A DNA stretch of 64,000 nt. Origin: CAXMST01 sp963712765 (GTDB lineage Bacteria > Actinomycetota > Thermoleophilia > Solirubrobacterales > 70-9). The notes beneath the pieces are model-generated. The model was not told the DNA's origin. It saw only the letters and a list, made by a program, of their open reading frames with translations, and ran no database searches. The DNA lies in contig CAVQIX010000004.1 in the NCBI GenBank assembly GCA_963712765.1, forward strand, positions 496,001 through 560,000. The letters are read 5' to 3'. The stretch's first letter is position 1, and each line of letters begins with the position of its first letter. This document shows, one piece after another, positions 49,140 to 57,008 of the stretch. Both the position numbers and the translations under genes were made by a program.

Positions 49140-50183
49140 ATGGAGCTAGTCATGCAGGAGCTCCCGACAATCCAGGCGCCTCCGGTATCCGGCCTCTCAG
49201 CAGCCGAGATTGCCGAGCTCAGCGAGGAGACGAAGGCGCTCGCCGCCGACCGTGACGCGGTCATCCTCGCTCACAATTACCAGTTCCCCGAGCTGCAGGA
49301 CATCGCCGACTACGTCGGCGACTCGCTCGGGCTCTCCCGTGCCGCCGCCTCCTCGGATGCATCGGTGATCGCCTTCTGCGGAGTGCACTTCATGGCCGAG
49401 ACCGCATCGGTGCTCTCGCCCGAGAAGAAGGTGCTGATCCCCGACACCGACGCCGGCTGCTCGCTCTCCGACTCGATCACCGCCGATCAGCTCCGCACCT
49501 GGAAGTCGGAGCACCCCGGCGCGCTGGTGGTCATGTACGTCAACACCTCGGCCGAGGTCAAGGCCGAGACCGACTACTGCTGCACCTCCTCCAACGCGGT
49601 TCAGGTCGTCGAGCACATCTGGTCGGAGCACGGCGCCGATCAGGAGATCCTCTTCGGCCCCGATATGTGGCTCGGGGCCTTCGTCGAGCGCGAGGCCGGA
49701 CTGCACGAGGATCCCGAGCGCCGCGCCCACTTCCATATCTGGGATGGCGAGTGCCACGTACATGCCGGAATCCGGCCCGACGACATCAACGAGATGCGGG
49801 TGGAGCACCCCAAGGCCGAGTTCCTGATCCACCCTGAGTGCGGTTGCTCCACCCAGGCGATGGAGTTCGTCGCTTCCGGCGACGTCGCCTCCGAGGACGT
49901 GCACATGCTCTCGACCTCGGGGATGCTGAGGCAGGTCGAGGCCAACCCGACCGGCGAGTTCATCGTCGCGACCGAGACCGGAATGCTCTATCCGCTGCAG
50001 GAGGCGGCGCCCGAGGCTGAGCTGATCCCCGCCAACCGGATGGCGTTCTGCAGGTACATGAAGATGATCACCCTGCCGAAGCTGCGCGACTGCCTCCGTG
50101 ACCTCAGTCCCGAGGTGAAGGTCGATCCGACGATCGCCGAGCGGGCGAGGATCCCGATCGAGCGCATGGTCGCGATCGGCTAG
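49140..50183 (+). CDS. nadA: quinolinate synthase
   Basis: 347 aa; ATG at 49140 set by GGAGG five bases upstream. Uses a 4Fe-4S cluster to condense iminoaspartate with dihydroxyacetone phosphate. Cluster Cys candidates: FCGVHFMAE, DYCCTSSNA and HPECGCSTQ, at the three usual places. Other signatures: AHNYQFPELQDIADYVGDSLGLS, IPDTDAGCSLSDSI, FGPDMWLGAF, MRVEHPKAEFLIHPE and TETGMLYPL. No nadB is in the window. Followed by an HNH gene after 26 bases. Confidence 0.96.
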   Translation: MELVMQELPTIQAPPVSGLSAAEIAELSEETKALAADRDAVILAHNYQFPELQDIADYVGDSLGLSRAAASSDASVIAFCGVHFMAETASVLSPEKKVLIPDTDAGCSLSDSITADQLRTWKSEHPGALVVMYVNTSAEVKAETDYCCTSSNAVQVVEHIWSEHGADQEILFGPDMWLGAFVEREAGLHEDPERRAHFHIWDGECHVHAGIRPDDINEMRVEHPKAEFLIHPECGCSTQAMEFVASGDVASEDVHMLSTSGMLRQVEANPTGEFIVATETGMLYPLQEAAPEAELIPANRMAFCRYMKMITLPKLRDCLRDLSPEVKVDPTIAERARIPIERMVAIG

Positions 50184-50209
50184 GGACCGGCGCGCGGATC
50201 GGCTCACAG

Positions 50210-50533
50210 ATGGCTTCGGTCGAGGCCCTGATCGAGCGTGACGGGAGCGGCTGCGTCTGGTGTGGGCGGGAGCTCTGGCGCAGCGACCTGACCATTGAGC
50301 ACGTCTGCCCGCGCTCCCGCAGCGGGAGCTCCGACGCGGAGAACCTGCTGGTCGCCTGCCGCACCTGTAACCACGCTCGTCGCTCGCAGGCCGCCGTCTC
50401 CTACGCGCGGGATCGCGCCCGGCAGGGATTTCGACCCCGCTGGACCCTGATCGAGGGGACGCTCCGCCGCCTTTCCGACTCCGGACACCGGGCGCATCGT
50501 CGCTACGGTCGGGCGCAACTCCGCCACCTCTGA
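50210..50533 (+). CDS. HNH endonuclease
   Basis: 107 aa. Compact HNH/McrA-type fold: CVWCG (zinc knuckle), TIEHVCPRSRSGSSDAENLLVACRTCNHARR carries the His, Asn and second CxxC. The basic C-terminus fits DNA binding. Not in a toxin, phage or restriction context; 26 bases after nadA, with no Shine-Dalgarno or clear promoter, so possibly cotranscribed. Substrate unknown. Confidence 0.85.
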   Translation: MASVEALIERDGSGCVWCGRELWRSDLTIEHVCPRSRSGSSDAENLLVACRTCNHARRSQAAVSYARDRARQGFRPRWTLIEGTLRRLSDSGHRAHRRYGRAQLRHL

Positions 50534-50561
50534 CCGAGCCGCGGGGCGCGGAGGCCGTTGC

Positions 50562-50567
50562 TAGCTT
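50562..50567 (+). promoter_or_regulatory. -10 box, leaderless promoter of MauE-like gene
   Basis: TAGCTT ending 6 bases before the ATG at 50574. Confidence 0.5.
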
Positions 50568-50573
50568 GGCGCC

Positions 50574-50948
50574 ATGATCGAGACGGCCGCGCGGCTGATC
50601 CTCGCCGCGATTCTGGCGCTCGCAGCGGCAACGAAGCTCAGACGGCCGAGCCACAGCCGAGCCGCGTTGGCCACCTACGGTTTCAGCCCGGGAGCGCAGC
50701 AGTGGGCGGCTTGGCTGTTCGTAGTCGCAGCCGAGATCATCCTCGCGGTCGGGGTGGGCGCGGGCTCGCAGACCGCTGCCTGGGCCGCCGCCGGCCTGAT
50801 GCTCCTCTTTGCCGCGACCCTTGGCTCGGCGTTGATGGCGGGAAAGGCCGGCGAGCCCTGCGCCTGCTTCGGCGGGGGCGCGATCGTGAGCCCGCTCGCC
50901 ATCGTTCGCAACCTCGCTCTCGCGACGGCACTGTTCATGGTGGCCTAG
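50574..50948 (+). CDS. MauE/DoxX-like integral membrane protein
   Basis: 124 aa, four predicted transmembrane helices. The stretch AGKAGEPCACFGGG between helices matches the MauE/MethAmn-dehydrogenase-associated family (a Cys pair before FG). In methylamine operons MauE helps make disulfides of the dehydrogenase small subunit; homologues elsewhere pair with thioredoxin-like proteins. None is present here, so its redox partner is unknown. Own leaderless promoter. Confidence 0.8.
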   Translation: MIETAARLILAAILALAAATKLRRPSHSRAALATYGFSPGAQQWAAWLFVVAAEIILAVGVGAGSQTAAWAAAGLMLLFAATLGSALMAGKAGEPCACFGGGAIVSPLAIVRNLALATALFMVA

Positions 50949-50960
50949 GACCCGCGCGTA

Positions 50961-50966
50961 TACGAT
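50961..50966 (+). promoter_or_regulatory. -10 box, leaderless promoter of DHA2 exporter
   Basis: TACGAT ending 9 bases before the GTG at 50976. Confidence 0.45.
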
Positions 50967-50975
50967 CGGGCCAAG

Positions 50976-52535
50976 GTGGGAGGCGCGGCCAACAAGAAGC
51001 TCATCCTGGGGGCGATGATCTTCGCCGTCGCAATGACCTTCATCGACCAGACGATTGTCGCGATCGCGGTCCCCGAGCTGCAGAAGGACCTCGGGCTCTC
51101 CGCTACCGGGGTGCAGTGGATCATCAACGGTTACCTGCTCTCGCTCGCGGCCCTGTTCGCCTTCGGTGGACGGCTCGGCGACATCTTCGGCCATCGCTCG
51201 ATGGTCGTGATCGGCGTGATCGTCTTCGCCGGCTCCTCGGCGATGTGCGGCGCGACTCCCGTCGGCGAGATCTCCGAGGCCTGGATCATCTTCTTCCGGG
51301 TGGTCCAGGGCGCCGGCGCTGCACTCATGTTCCCGGCCGCACTGGCGATCGTGATCGACTCCTTCCCGCTCCGGGAGCGGGGGCAGGCGATGGCGATCTT
51401 CTTCGGGATCACCGGCGGCCTTACGGCGGTCGGACCGATCGCCGGCGGATACCTGACCGAGATCGACTGGCGCGCGATCTTCTGGGTGAACCTTCCGATC
51501 GCCGCGATCGCCCTGGTCCTCACCGCGATCGCCAAGCCGCCCAACGAGAAGCATCCGGCGCCGATCGACTACCGCGGCGTGGTCCTTATCTCCGGCGGGA
51601 TGGGCGTGGCGGTTCTCGGTCTGCAACAGGCCTCGACGTGGGGCTGGGGCAGTGCGGCCACCTGGGGCTGCATCGTCGTCGGCCTCGGCCTGATCGCGGT
51701 CTTCGCCCGCTACCAGCTCGGTGCAAAGGACCCCCTGCTCCGTGTGCGGATCTTCGCCAACAGGGCGTTTGCGGCGGACAATGCGGTGCTCTTCCTGTTG
51801 ATGATCACCTTCATCCCCCTCTTCTTCTTCGCCAGTACCTACTCCCAGATCTCCCTCGGCGACGATGCTTCTCAGGCAGGGATCTACCTGCTCACCTTCT
51901 TCGCCGGGTTCGCCGCCGCGGCGCAGATCGGGGGCCGCATCCTCGACACGCGCGGAGCGAAGCCGGCCGTGGTCGTCGGCTGTGCGCTCTCGGCGGTCGG
52001 CTTCTTCCTCTGGGGTCGTGAGCTGACCGGGCTCGACTACAACAGCCAGTGGTATCTGATCGTTCTGACCGGCGCGGGCGTCGGCCTGATCCTCGGCCCC
52101 GCCAACACCGACGCGATCAATCGGGCCCCGCGTGTCACCTACGGCGAGGTCACCGGCATCACCCAGACGGTTCGCAACTTCGGCTCGAGCATAGGTCTGG
52201 CGATTCTCGGGACGATCCTGATCCTGCAGAACAGGTCCAATATCGAGGACTCCCTGTCCGGATTCGGCATCCCGGCCGAGAGGGCGGATCAGATCGCCTC
52301 CGCGCTGAGCCAGGCCGGCGGGGGCGGCTCGGGGAGCTTCGGTGAGCGCACCGGCGAGAAGGCGCGCGAGATCTTCGAAGCGGTCCAGCTCGATTACGCG
52401 ATGGCGACGAGGACCGTGTTCTACGTCATGGCTGGGGTGATGGCCCTGGCCTTCGTGGTCGCTTTGGTGACGATGCAGTCCGGTCGGGTCGAGGAAGTGA
52501 TCGAGGCGCCGGAGGAGAGCCCGGCCGCCGGCTAA
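50976..52535 (+). CDS. MFS transporter, DHA2 family (EmrB/QacA)
   Basis: 519 aa, GTG start, about 14 transmembrane helices. FIDQTIVAIAVPELQKDLG with VQWIINGYLLSLAALFAFGGRLGDIFGHR is the DHA2 motif D1/A region; RVVQGAGAALMFPAALAIV is motif B and GPIAGGYL motif C. Proton-driven export of drugs or other lipophilic compounds; substrate not predictable. No TetR/MarR regulator adjoins. Convergent and overlapping by 4 bases with the small membrane protein gene. Confidence 0.92.
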   Translation: MGGAANKKLILGAMIFAVAMTFIDQTIVAIAVPELQKDLGLSATGVQWIINGYLLSLAALFAFGGRLGDIFGHRSMVVIGVIVFAGSSAMCGATPVGEISEAWIIFFRVVQGAGAALMFPAALAIVIDSFPLRERGQAMAIFFGITGGLTAVGPIAGGYLTEIDWRAIFWVNLPIAAIALVLTAIAKPPNEKHPAPIDYRGVVLISGGMGVAVLGLQQASTWGWGSAATWGCIVVGLGLIAVFARYQLGAKDPLLRVRIFANRAFAADNAVLFLLMITFIPLFFFASTYSQISLGDDASQAGIYLLTFFAGFAAAAQIGGRILDTRGAKPAVVVGCALSAVGFFLWGRELTGLDYNSQWYLIVLTGAGVGLILGPANTDAINRAPRVTYGEVTGITQTVRNFGSSIGLAILGTILILQNRSNIEDSLSGFGIPAERADQIASALSQAGGGGSGSFGERTGEKAREIFEAVQLDYAMATRTVFYVMAGVMALAFVVALVTMQSGRVEEVIEAPEESPAAG

Positions 52536-52747
52536 TTGCCGGCCTTGGGCCTGCCGCCGCCCTCGGGACCGCCGGGCGGACCTGCCCCGTCCCCGACACC
52601 GCCGTCTGGCTCGACGGGGATCGGCTCGGAGGTGGTGGGAGAGCTCTGCGATCGGTCTCCCCCGAGCCGATCATCGAAAATCAGAAACAGGATCAGCGAG
52701 CAGACGAGCACCGTCGCCGCACCGATGATCAGCCAGGAACCTCGCAT
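52532..52747 (-). CDS. small single-pass membrane protein, unknown function
   Basis: 71 aa from the ATG at 52747, selected because TATGGT lies 7 bases upstream. One N-terminal transmembrane helix (about 4-26: WLIIGAATVLVCSLILFLIF) and a Pro/Gly-rich extracytoplasmic or cytoplasmic tail. No family recognised. 3' end overlaps the exporter stop by 4 bases. Confidence 0.6.
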   Translation of the reverse strand: MRGSWLIIGAATVLVCSLILFLIFDDRLGGDRSQSSPTTSEPIPVEPDGGVGDGAGPPGGPEGGGRPKAGN

Positions 52748-52754
52748 TTTCCGA

Positions 52755-52760
52755 ACCATA
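52755..52760 (-). promoter_or_regulatory. -10 box, leaderless promoter of small membrane protein
   Basis: TATGGT on the minus strand, 7 bases before the ATG at 52747. Confidence 0.5.
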
Positions 52761-52790
52761 GACGCCGTCGGGTCCGTCCTCGGGCGGACC

Positions 52791-52796
52791 TAGATT
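52791..52796 (+). promoter_or_regulatory. -10 box, leaderless promoter of transketolase pair
   Basis: TAGATT ending 7 bases before the ATG at 52804. Confidence 0.5.
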
Positions 52797-52803
52797 TCCT
52801 CCC

Positions 52804-53844
52804 ATGGCGCTACCGGCCCATTCGGGCGAGACGGATCCGGCATCGGCCTCTAACCTGCGGCCCGTGCACCACCTGCGACCGGTCCCAGATCCGCAGCCGC
52901 CGAGTATCCCGATCGAGGGAGATCTGCCGTCGATCCGACAGCTGGAGCGCTGGGCGACCGTGCTCCGGATGGACTGCGTCCGGATGCTGGCGGTGGCCAA
53001 GTCCGGTCACCTCGACAGCTCGCTCTCCGCCGCCGACATCGTCACCGCCCTCTACCACCGGGTCCTCCGCCACGACCCGGCGAGGCCGGAATGGCCCGAG
53101 CGCGACCGCTTCGTGCTCTCCAAGGGTCACGCTGCGCCGATCCAGTACGCGGCTCTCGCCCGTTTCGGCTACTTCCCGCTCGAGGATCTCATGGGCCTGC
53201 GCAAGATCGGCGCCCAGCTCCAGGGCCATCCGGACATGAACCGCACACCCGGAGTCGAGGTGTCGACCGGCTCCCTCGGTCAGGGCCTGTCGATGTCGCT
53301 GGGCATCGCGTTGGCGCTCCACCTCGATGGTATCGCCGGCGCCCAGGTCTACTGCCTGCTCTCCGACGGCGACTGCCAGGAGGGCCAGACCTGGGAGGCT
53401 GCCACCGCGACCCCCCATTTCGCCGATCGTGGTGGCGCCGGGGTCACGGCGATCGTCGACTACAACCATCTTCAAACCGACGGGACCACCGAGGAGGTCA
53501 TGGACATCTTCGAGATGCGGGCCAAGTTCGAGAGCTTCGGCTGGGATGCGGTCGAGATCGACGGCCACGACATGCTCGCGGTCGTCGAGGCGCTCGAGCG
53601 CAGCCGCGATCTCGACCGGCCCGCGGCGATCGTCTGCCAGACCAAGAAGGGACGAGGGGTTTCCTCGATGGAGGGGCGGTTCGGATTCCACGGCAAGCCG
53701 CCGAGCCCTGAGCAGGCCGAGGAGGCCCTGACCGAGCTCGAGGAGCTCTTCGACCGCCAGACGGAGGCGCTGGAGAAGGCCACCGCGGACTTCGAGGCGA
53801 TCCGGGAGCCTTCGCGGCCCGGCGGCGACGGAGGCGGATCATGA
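52804..53844 (+). CDS. transketolase, N-terminal subunit
   Basis: 346 aa. ThDP-binding half of a split transketolase: LAVAKSGHLDSSLSAADIVTALYHRVL, DRFVLSKGHAAPIQYAALAR, PGVEVSTGSLGQGLSMSLGIAL, and the ThDP motif GDCQEGQTWEAA ... VDYNHLQTDGTTEE. The first 45 residues are a low-complexity extension. Works with the next gene product as an alpha2beta2-type enzyme moving two-carbon units in the pentose phosphate pathway. ATGA overlap with the second subunit. Confidence 0.93.
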   Translation: MALPAHSGETDPASASNLRPVHHLRPVPDPQPPSIPIEGDLPSIRQLERWATVLRMDCVRMLAVAKSGHLDSSLSAADIVTALYHRVLRHDPARPEWPERDRFVLSKGHAAPIQYAALARFGYFPLEDLMGLRKIGAQLQGHPDMNRTPGVEVSTGSLGQGLSMSLGIALALHLDGIAGAQVYCLLSDGDCQEGQTWEAATATPHFADRGGAGVTAIVDYNHLQTDGTTEEVMDIFEMRAKFESFGWDAVEIDGHDMLAVVEALERSRDLDRPAAIVCQTKKGRGVSSMEGRFGFHGKPPSPEQAEEALTELEELFDRQTEALEKATADFEAIREPSRPGGDGGGS

Positions 53845-54836
53845 CGGCAGCCGCGGTCGCCGAGCCCACAGCCACCCGCCAGGCCTATGGCGCCGCTCTT
53901 GTCGAGCTCGGCGCCGAACACCCCGAGGTGGTCGCGCTTGACGCCGACCTCTCTGTCTCGACCCAGGCGGCCAAGTTCGGCAAGGAGTACCCGGAGCGTT
54001 TCTTCAACGTCGGCGCCGCAGAGGCGAACATGATGTCGATGGCCTGCGGGCTCGCCGCGACCGGCAAGGTGCCCTACTGCTCGACCTTCGCGATCTTCGC
54101 CTCCGGGCGTGCCTACGATCAGGTCCGGCTCGGGATCGCCCACAACGAGCTCAAGGTGCGGATCGGCGCCTCACACGGTGGCGTCTCGCTCGGCGAGGAC
54201 GGCGCCTCTCACCAGATGATCGAGGACATCGCCCTGATGCGGGCGATGCCGCGGATGCAGGTCATCGTCCCCGCCGACTACAACCAGGCCTACCGCGCGG
54301 TGCTCCACTCCTACGAGCACGACGAGCCGATGTATCTGCGCTTCGGCCGGCCGGCGACCCCGGTCGTCTATGAGGAGATTCCCGAGGAGCTGCGCTCCGT
54401 CGACGTCCTTCGCGAGGGCAAGGACATCACCCTGATAGCCACCGGCCACATGGTCTGGCGGGCGCTCGAGGCCGCCGAGGCGCTGGAGCGAGAGGACGGG
54501 ATCGAGGCTGAGGTTCTCAACGTGGCGATCATCAAGCCGATCGACTCGCAGGTCGTGATCGAATCGCTGGCGAAGACCGGCGTCGCGGTCACCGCCGAGG
54601 AGCACCGCACGGTCGGCGGTCTCGCCGACGCGATCCGAGGCGTCGCCGCCGAGCAGCATCCCGTCCCCGTCTTCGCTGTCGGCATGGGTGACGAGTTCGG
54701 CGTGTCGGGGACGGGCGAGGCCTGCATGGAGCACTTCGGACTCACCAGCCGTGGCATCGCCGACCGTGCCCGCGAGGCCCTCGTCTTGAAGCCGATCGTC
54801 AGCCACCCGCCCCTGCACGGCCCGGAGTGGACCTGA
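53841..54836 (+). CDS. transketolase, C-terminal subunit
   Basis: 331 aa. Pyrimidine-binding and C-terminal halves: LVELGAEHPEVVALDADLSVST, ERFFNVGAAEANMMSMACGLAA, YCSTFAIFASGRAYDQVRLGIAHN, GGVSLGEDGASHQMIEDIALMRAMP, and VTAEEHRTVGGLADAI at the C-terminus. The catalytic Glu is in VGAAEANM. Translation coupled to the first subunit through the ATGA overlap. Could alternatively be a DXS-like or sugar-specific split enzyme. Confidence 0.93.
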   Translation: MTAAAVAEPTATRQAYGAALVELGAEHPEVVALDADLSVSTQAAKFGKEYPERFFNVGAAEANMMSMACGLAATGKVPYCSTFAIFASGRAYDQVRLGIAHNELKVRIGASHGGVSLGEDGASHQMIEDIALMRAMPRMQVIVPADYNQAYRAVLHSYEHDEPMYLRFGRPATPVVYEEIPEELRSVDVLREGKDITLIATGHMVWRALEAAEALEREDGIEAEVLNVAIIKPIDSQVVIESLAKTGVAVTAEEHRTVGGLADAIRGVAAEQHPVPVFAVGMGDEFGVSGTGEACMEHFGLTSRGIADRAREALVLKPIVSHPPLHGPEWT

Positions 54837-54858
54837 GCTGAGCTGCGAGGTCTCGCGT

Positions 54859-55344
54859 ATGGGCGTCGAGATCGAGCGCAAGTTCCTCGTCGAGGTGCTC
54901 CCCGGATGGCTCTCCTCGTGCCCGTCCCATCTGATCGAGCAGGGCTATCTGGCGCTGGAGGAGGAGGCCGAGGTCAGGGTGCGGCTGGTTGAGGATCGGC
55001 CTCCCACCCTCACCGTCAAGCACGGCCACGGCCGTATCCGGGCCGAGACGGAGATCGAGCTCTCACGCGAACAGGCCGAGCCACTCTGGCCCCTGACCGA
55101 GGGTCGTCGGGTGAGCAAGCGCCGCCATCTCGCCGAGCGCGAGGAGGGCACCTGGGAGGTCGATGTCTATCAGGGCGAGCTCTCGGGTCTGGTCGTCGCC
55201 GAGATCGAGTTCGCCTCTGAGAAGGACTCCGGCCAGCTGGATCCACCCGATTGGGTCGGCCCGGAGGTCACCGGCGAGCGCGCCTATGAGAACCGGGCGC
55301 TCGCCGAGCACGGCCGCACCGATGAAGGGCTCTCAGCCTCGTAG
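54859..55344 (+). CDS. CYTH domain protein (triphosphate tunnel metalloenzyme)
   Basis: 161 aa. EIERKFLV is the ExExK signature; VRVRLV, LTVKHG and AETEIELS strands with charged alternation line the tunnel, and EVDVYQGELSGLVVAEIEF completes the barrel. Family members hydrolyse tripolyphosphate or thiamine triphosphate, or make cAMP (class IV cyclase). No CHAD domain is fused, leaving tripolyphosphatase as the default guess. 3' end overlaps the sixA gene by 12 bases on the opposite strand. Confidence 0.9.
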   Translation: MGVEIERKFLVEVLPGWLSSCPSHLIEQGYLALEEEAEVRVRLVEDRPPTLTVKHGHGRIRAETEIELSREQAEPLWPLTEGRRVSKRRHLAEREEGTWEVDVYQGELSGLVVAEIEFASEKDSGQLDPPDWVGPEVTGERAYENRALAEHGRTDEGLSAS

Positions 55345-55845
55345 CTGCTTGGGCCGCACGAATGCTTCGAGCCTGGCGACCCCGGGCCGGAGCTGTTGCC
55401 AGCCACCTTCGAAGCTGAGCGTGGCAAGCGCACCCGTGGGGTACTTGCGGCGAACGCGGTCGAGATCCTCACCCTCGTCGGCGACGATTCCGGCGAGGGT
55501 CCCGATCCCGGGGTTGTGGCCTATCAGCATCGCGGAGGTCATGTCCTCGGGCAGCTCGCCGACGATGCCGATCAGTTCCTCCCAGGAGGCCCCATAGATC
55601 CGGCCGTCGCGCCAGACAGCGGTCCGGCCCGGCAGCGAGGGCCGGATCAGCTCCAGCGTCTGCTCGGTACGCATCGCCGGCGAGCAGACGAGCGCGTCGG
55701 GTGCGATCCTCGCCCGCCGCATGTGCGCGGCGATCAGCTTCCCGGCCTTGCGGCCCCGCTTGGCCAAAGGCCGGTCGATGTCGGCGAGTCCGGGATCGTC
55801 CCAGCTCGACTTCGCGTGCCTGAGTAGATACAGCTCAGAGCGCAT
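55333..55845 (-). CDS. SixA-type histidine phosphatase
   Basis: 170 aa, histidine phosphatase superfamily. ELYLLRHAKSSWDDP with the phospho-accepting His9, DIDRPLAKRGRKAGK, CSPAMRTEQTLELI and AMLIGHNPGIGTLA (second His). E. coli SixA dephosphorylates phosphohistidine; actinobacterial homologues are less understood. Overlaps the upstream DUF389 stop by 11 bases. Confidence 0.9.
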   Translation of the reverse strand: MRSELYLLRHAKSSWDDPGLADIDRPLAKRGRKAGKLIAAHMRRARIAPDALVCSPAMRTEQTLELIRPSLPGRTAVWRDGRIYGASWEELIGIVGELPEDMTSAMLIGHNPGIGTLAGIVADEGEDLDRVRRKYPTGALATLSFEGGWQQLRPGVARLEAFVRPKQLRG

Positions 55846-56854
55846 CGGGCTCCGACTCCCGGTTGGCGCGGGCGCGTCGACTCGTTCCGATCGGCAGGCC
55901 GGCGCGGGCCCTGGCCCCCACGCTCAGGTGGCGTCGCCTGCGGCGCATGTACAGGAGTCGCTGGATGTAGAGCGTGGCGAGGCCTCCGAGGAAGATCGCG
56001 ACGAGGTTGATCCCCAGCTGCGCGCTCGCCTGGCCGAGGACCGTCCATTCGCCGTAGGCGATCGCGACGCCCATGTTGGAGGCGGCCGGGATGGTGGCGA
56101 CCGAGATCAGCACCCCGACCAACGCGCTCGACTTCGCCGAGGTGAGGCTGAGCATTCCGACGACGCCCGCCATCAGCGCGACGTAGGCGGAGAAGAAGTT
56201 GGGCTCGGTGATGAAGCGGGTCAATGTGTGGGTCTGGAAGTCGATCTCCCCCGGGATCAGATTTGTCGCCTCGAGCACCCAGGTGACGACGATCGTCACC
56301 GCGATCCCGATCGGGAAGCCGATCGCCAGCGCCCGCACCGATCGCCGCAGCGGCTCATGACGGCGGTTGACGATCGCCACGCACGCCCCGGCGATCGGTC
56401 CGAACTCGGGACCGACCACCATCGCGCCGACGATCAGGATCGGCTGGTCGAGGTAGATCCCGACCGCCGCGATCAGCATCGCCAGGACCATGTAGATCAG
56501 GAAGGTGTTGGTCAGCTCGACGTTCTCGGAGGTACGCGCGGTGACCTCCTCCCAGACGACTGGATCGCTTCCTCGCCACCTCTCCAGCCCGGCTGCGGCC
56601 GAGGCCGCGGCGGAGATCTGGCTGTCGATCTCCTCGATCGAGATCGACCCCTCGACATCGATGTCGAGCTCGCGCAGGTCGGCGACGATCACGCTCACCT
56701 CGCCCCGGAGGACGTCGCAGAGGATCAGGTCGCCCTCGGGCTTTCGGGCGGCCCGCTCGAGCTGGACCAGGTTCGAGACGCCGGCGCTCTCCTCGAGCAG
56801 ATCGAGGACGTGCTCTGACTGATGCGAGGGAGCGACGATCCGAAGGTGGACCAT
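55835..56854 (-). CDS. DUF389 membrane protein
   Basis: 339 aa from the ATG at 56854 (TACGAT 6 bases upstream; an earlier ATG at 56911 would precede the promoter). N-terminal soluble ACT-like region (VHLRIVAPSHQSEHVLDLLEE), then about seven transmembrane helices with GAMVVGPEFGPIAG and a conserved intramembrane Glu. Function of the family is unknown. First gene of the DUF389-sixA unit. Confidence 0.88.
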   Translation of the reverse strand: MVHLRIVAPSHQSEHVLDLLEESAGVSNLVQLERAARKPEGDLILCDVLRGEVSVIVADLRELDIDVEGSISIEEIDSQISAAASAAAGLERWRGSDPVVWEEVTARTSENVELTNTFLIYMVLAMLIAAVGIYLDQPILIVGAMVVGPEFGPIAGACVAIVNRRHEPLRRSVRALAIGFPIGIAVTIVVTWVLEATNLIPGEIDFQTHTLTRFITEPNFFSAYVALMAGVVGMLSLTSAKSSALVGVLISVATIPAASNMGVAIAYGEWTVLGQASAQLGINLVAIFLGGLATLYIQRLLYMRRRRRHLSVGARARAGLPIGTSRRARANRESEPDAL

Positions 56855-56860
56855 TGCTAG

Positions 56861-56866
56861 ATCGTA
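56861..56866 (-). promoter_or_regulatory. -10 box, leaderless promoter of DUF389-sixA unit
   Basis: TACGAT on the minus strand, 6 bases before the ATG at 56854; decides that start. Confidence 0.55.
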
Positions 56867-56927
56867 GGACCCCGTGCAGCGGTCTTCCCACTGTTTTCTC
56901 TTGCATAGCATTCCGTGAGCAATTCTT

Positions 56928-56933
56928 TACACT
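56928..56933 (+). promoter_or_regulatory. candidate -10 box of the ftsE operon
   Basis: TACACT; TTGCAT lies at 56901-56906, 21 bases before it, so the -35 is uncertain. The leader would be about 70 nt. The 56855-57008 interval is AT-richer than its surroundings. Confidence 0.4.
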
Positions 56934-57008
56934 GCACGAACCGAACCAGGGGTACCTCTCGCGAGAGCCGCGCAGGAACGAGCGCCGCCCCGCAGAAAGA
57001 CGCCGACG

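Noticed and set aside
49197..51626. 809-codon minus-strand frame over nadA, HNH and exporter
   Set aside because: Spans several good plus-strand genes; composition is a GC artefact.
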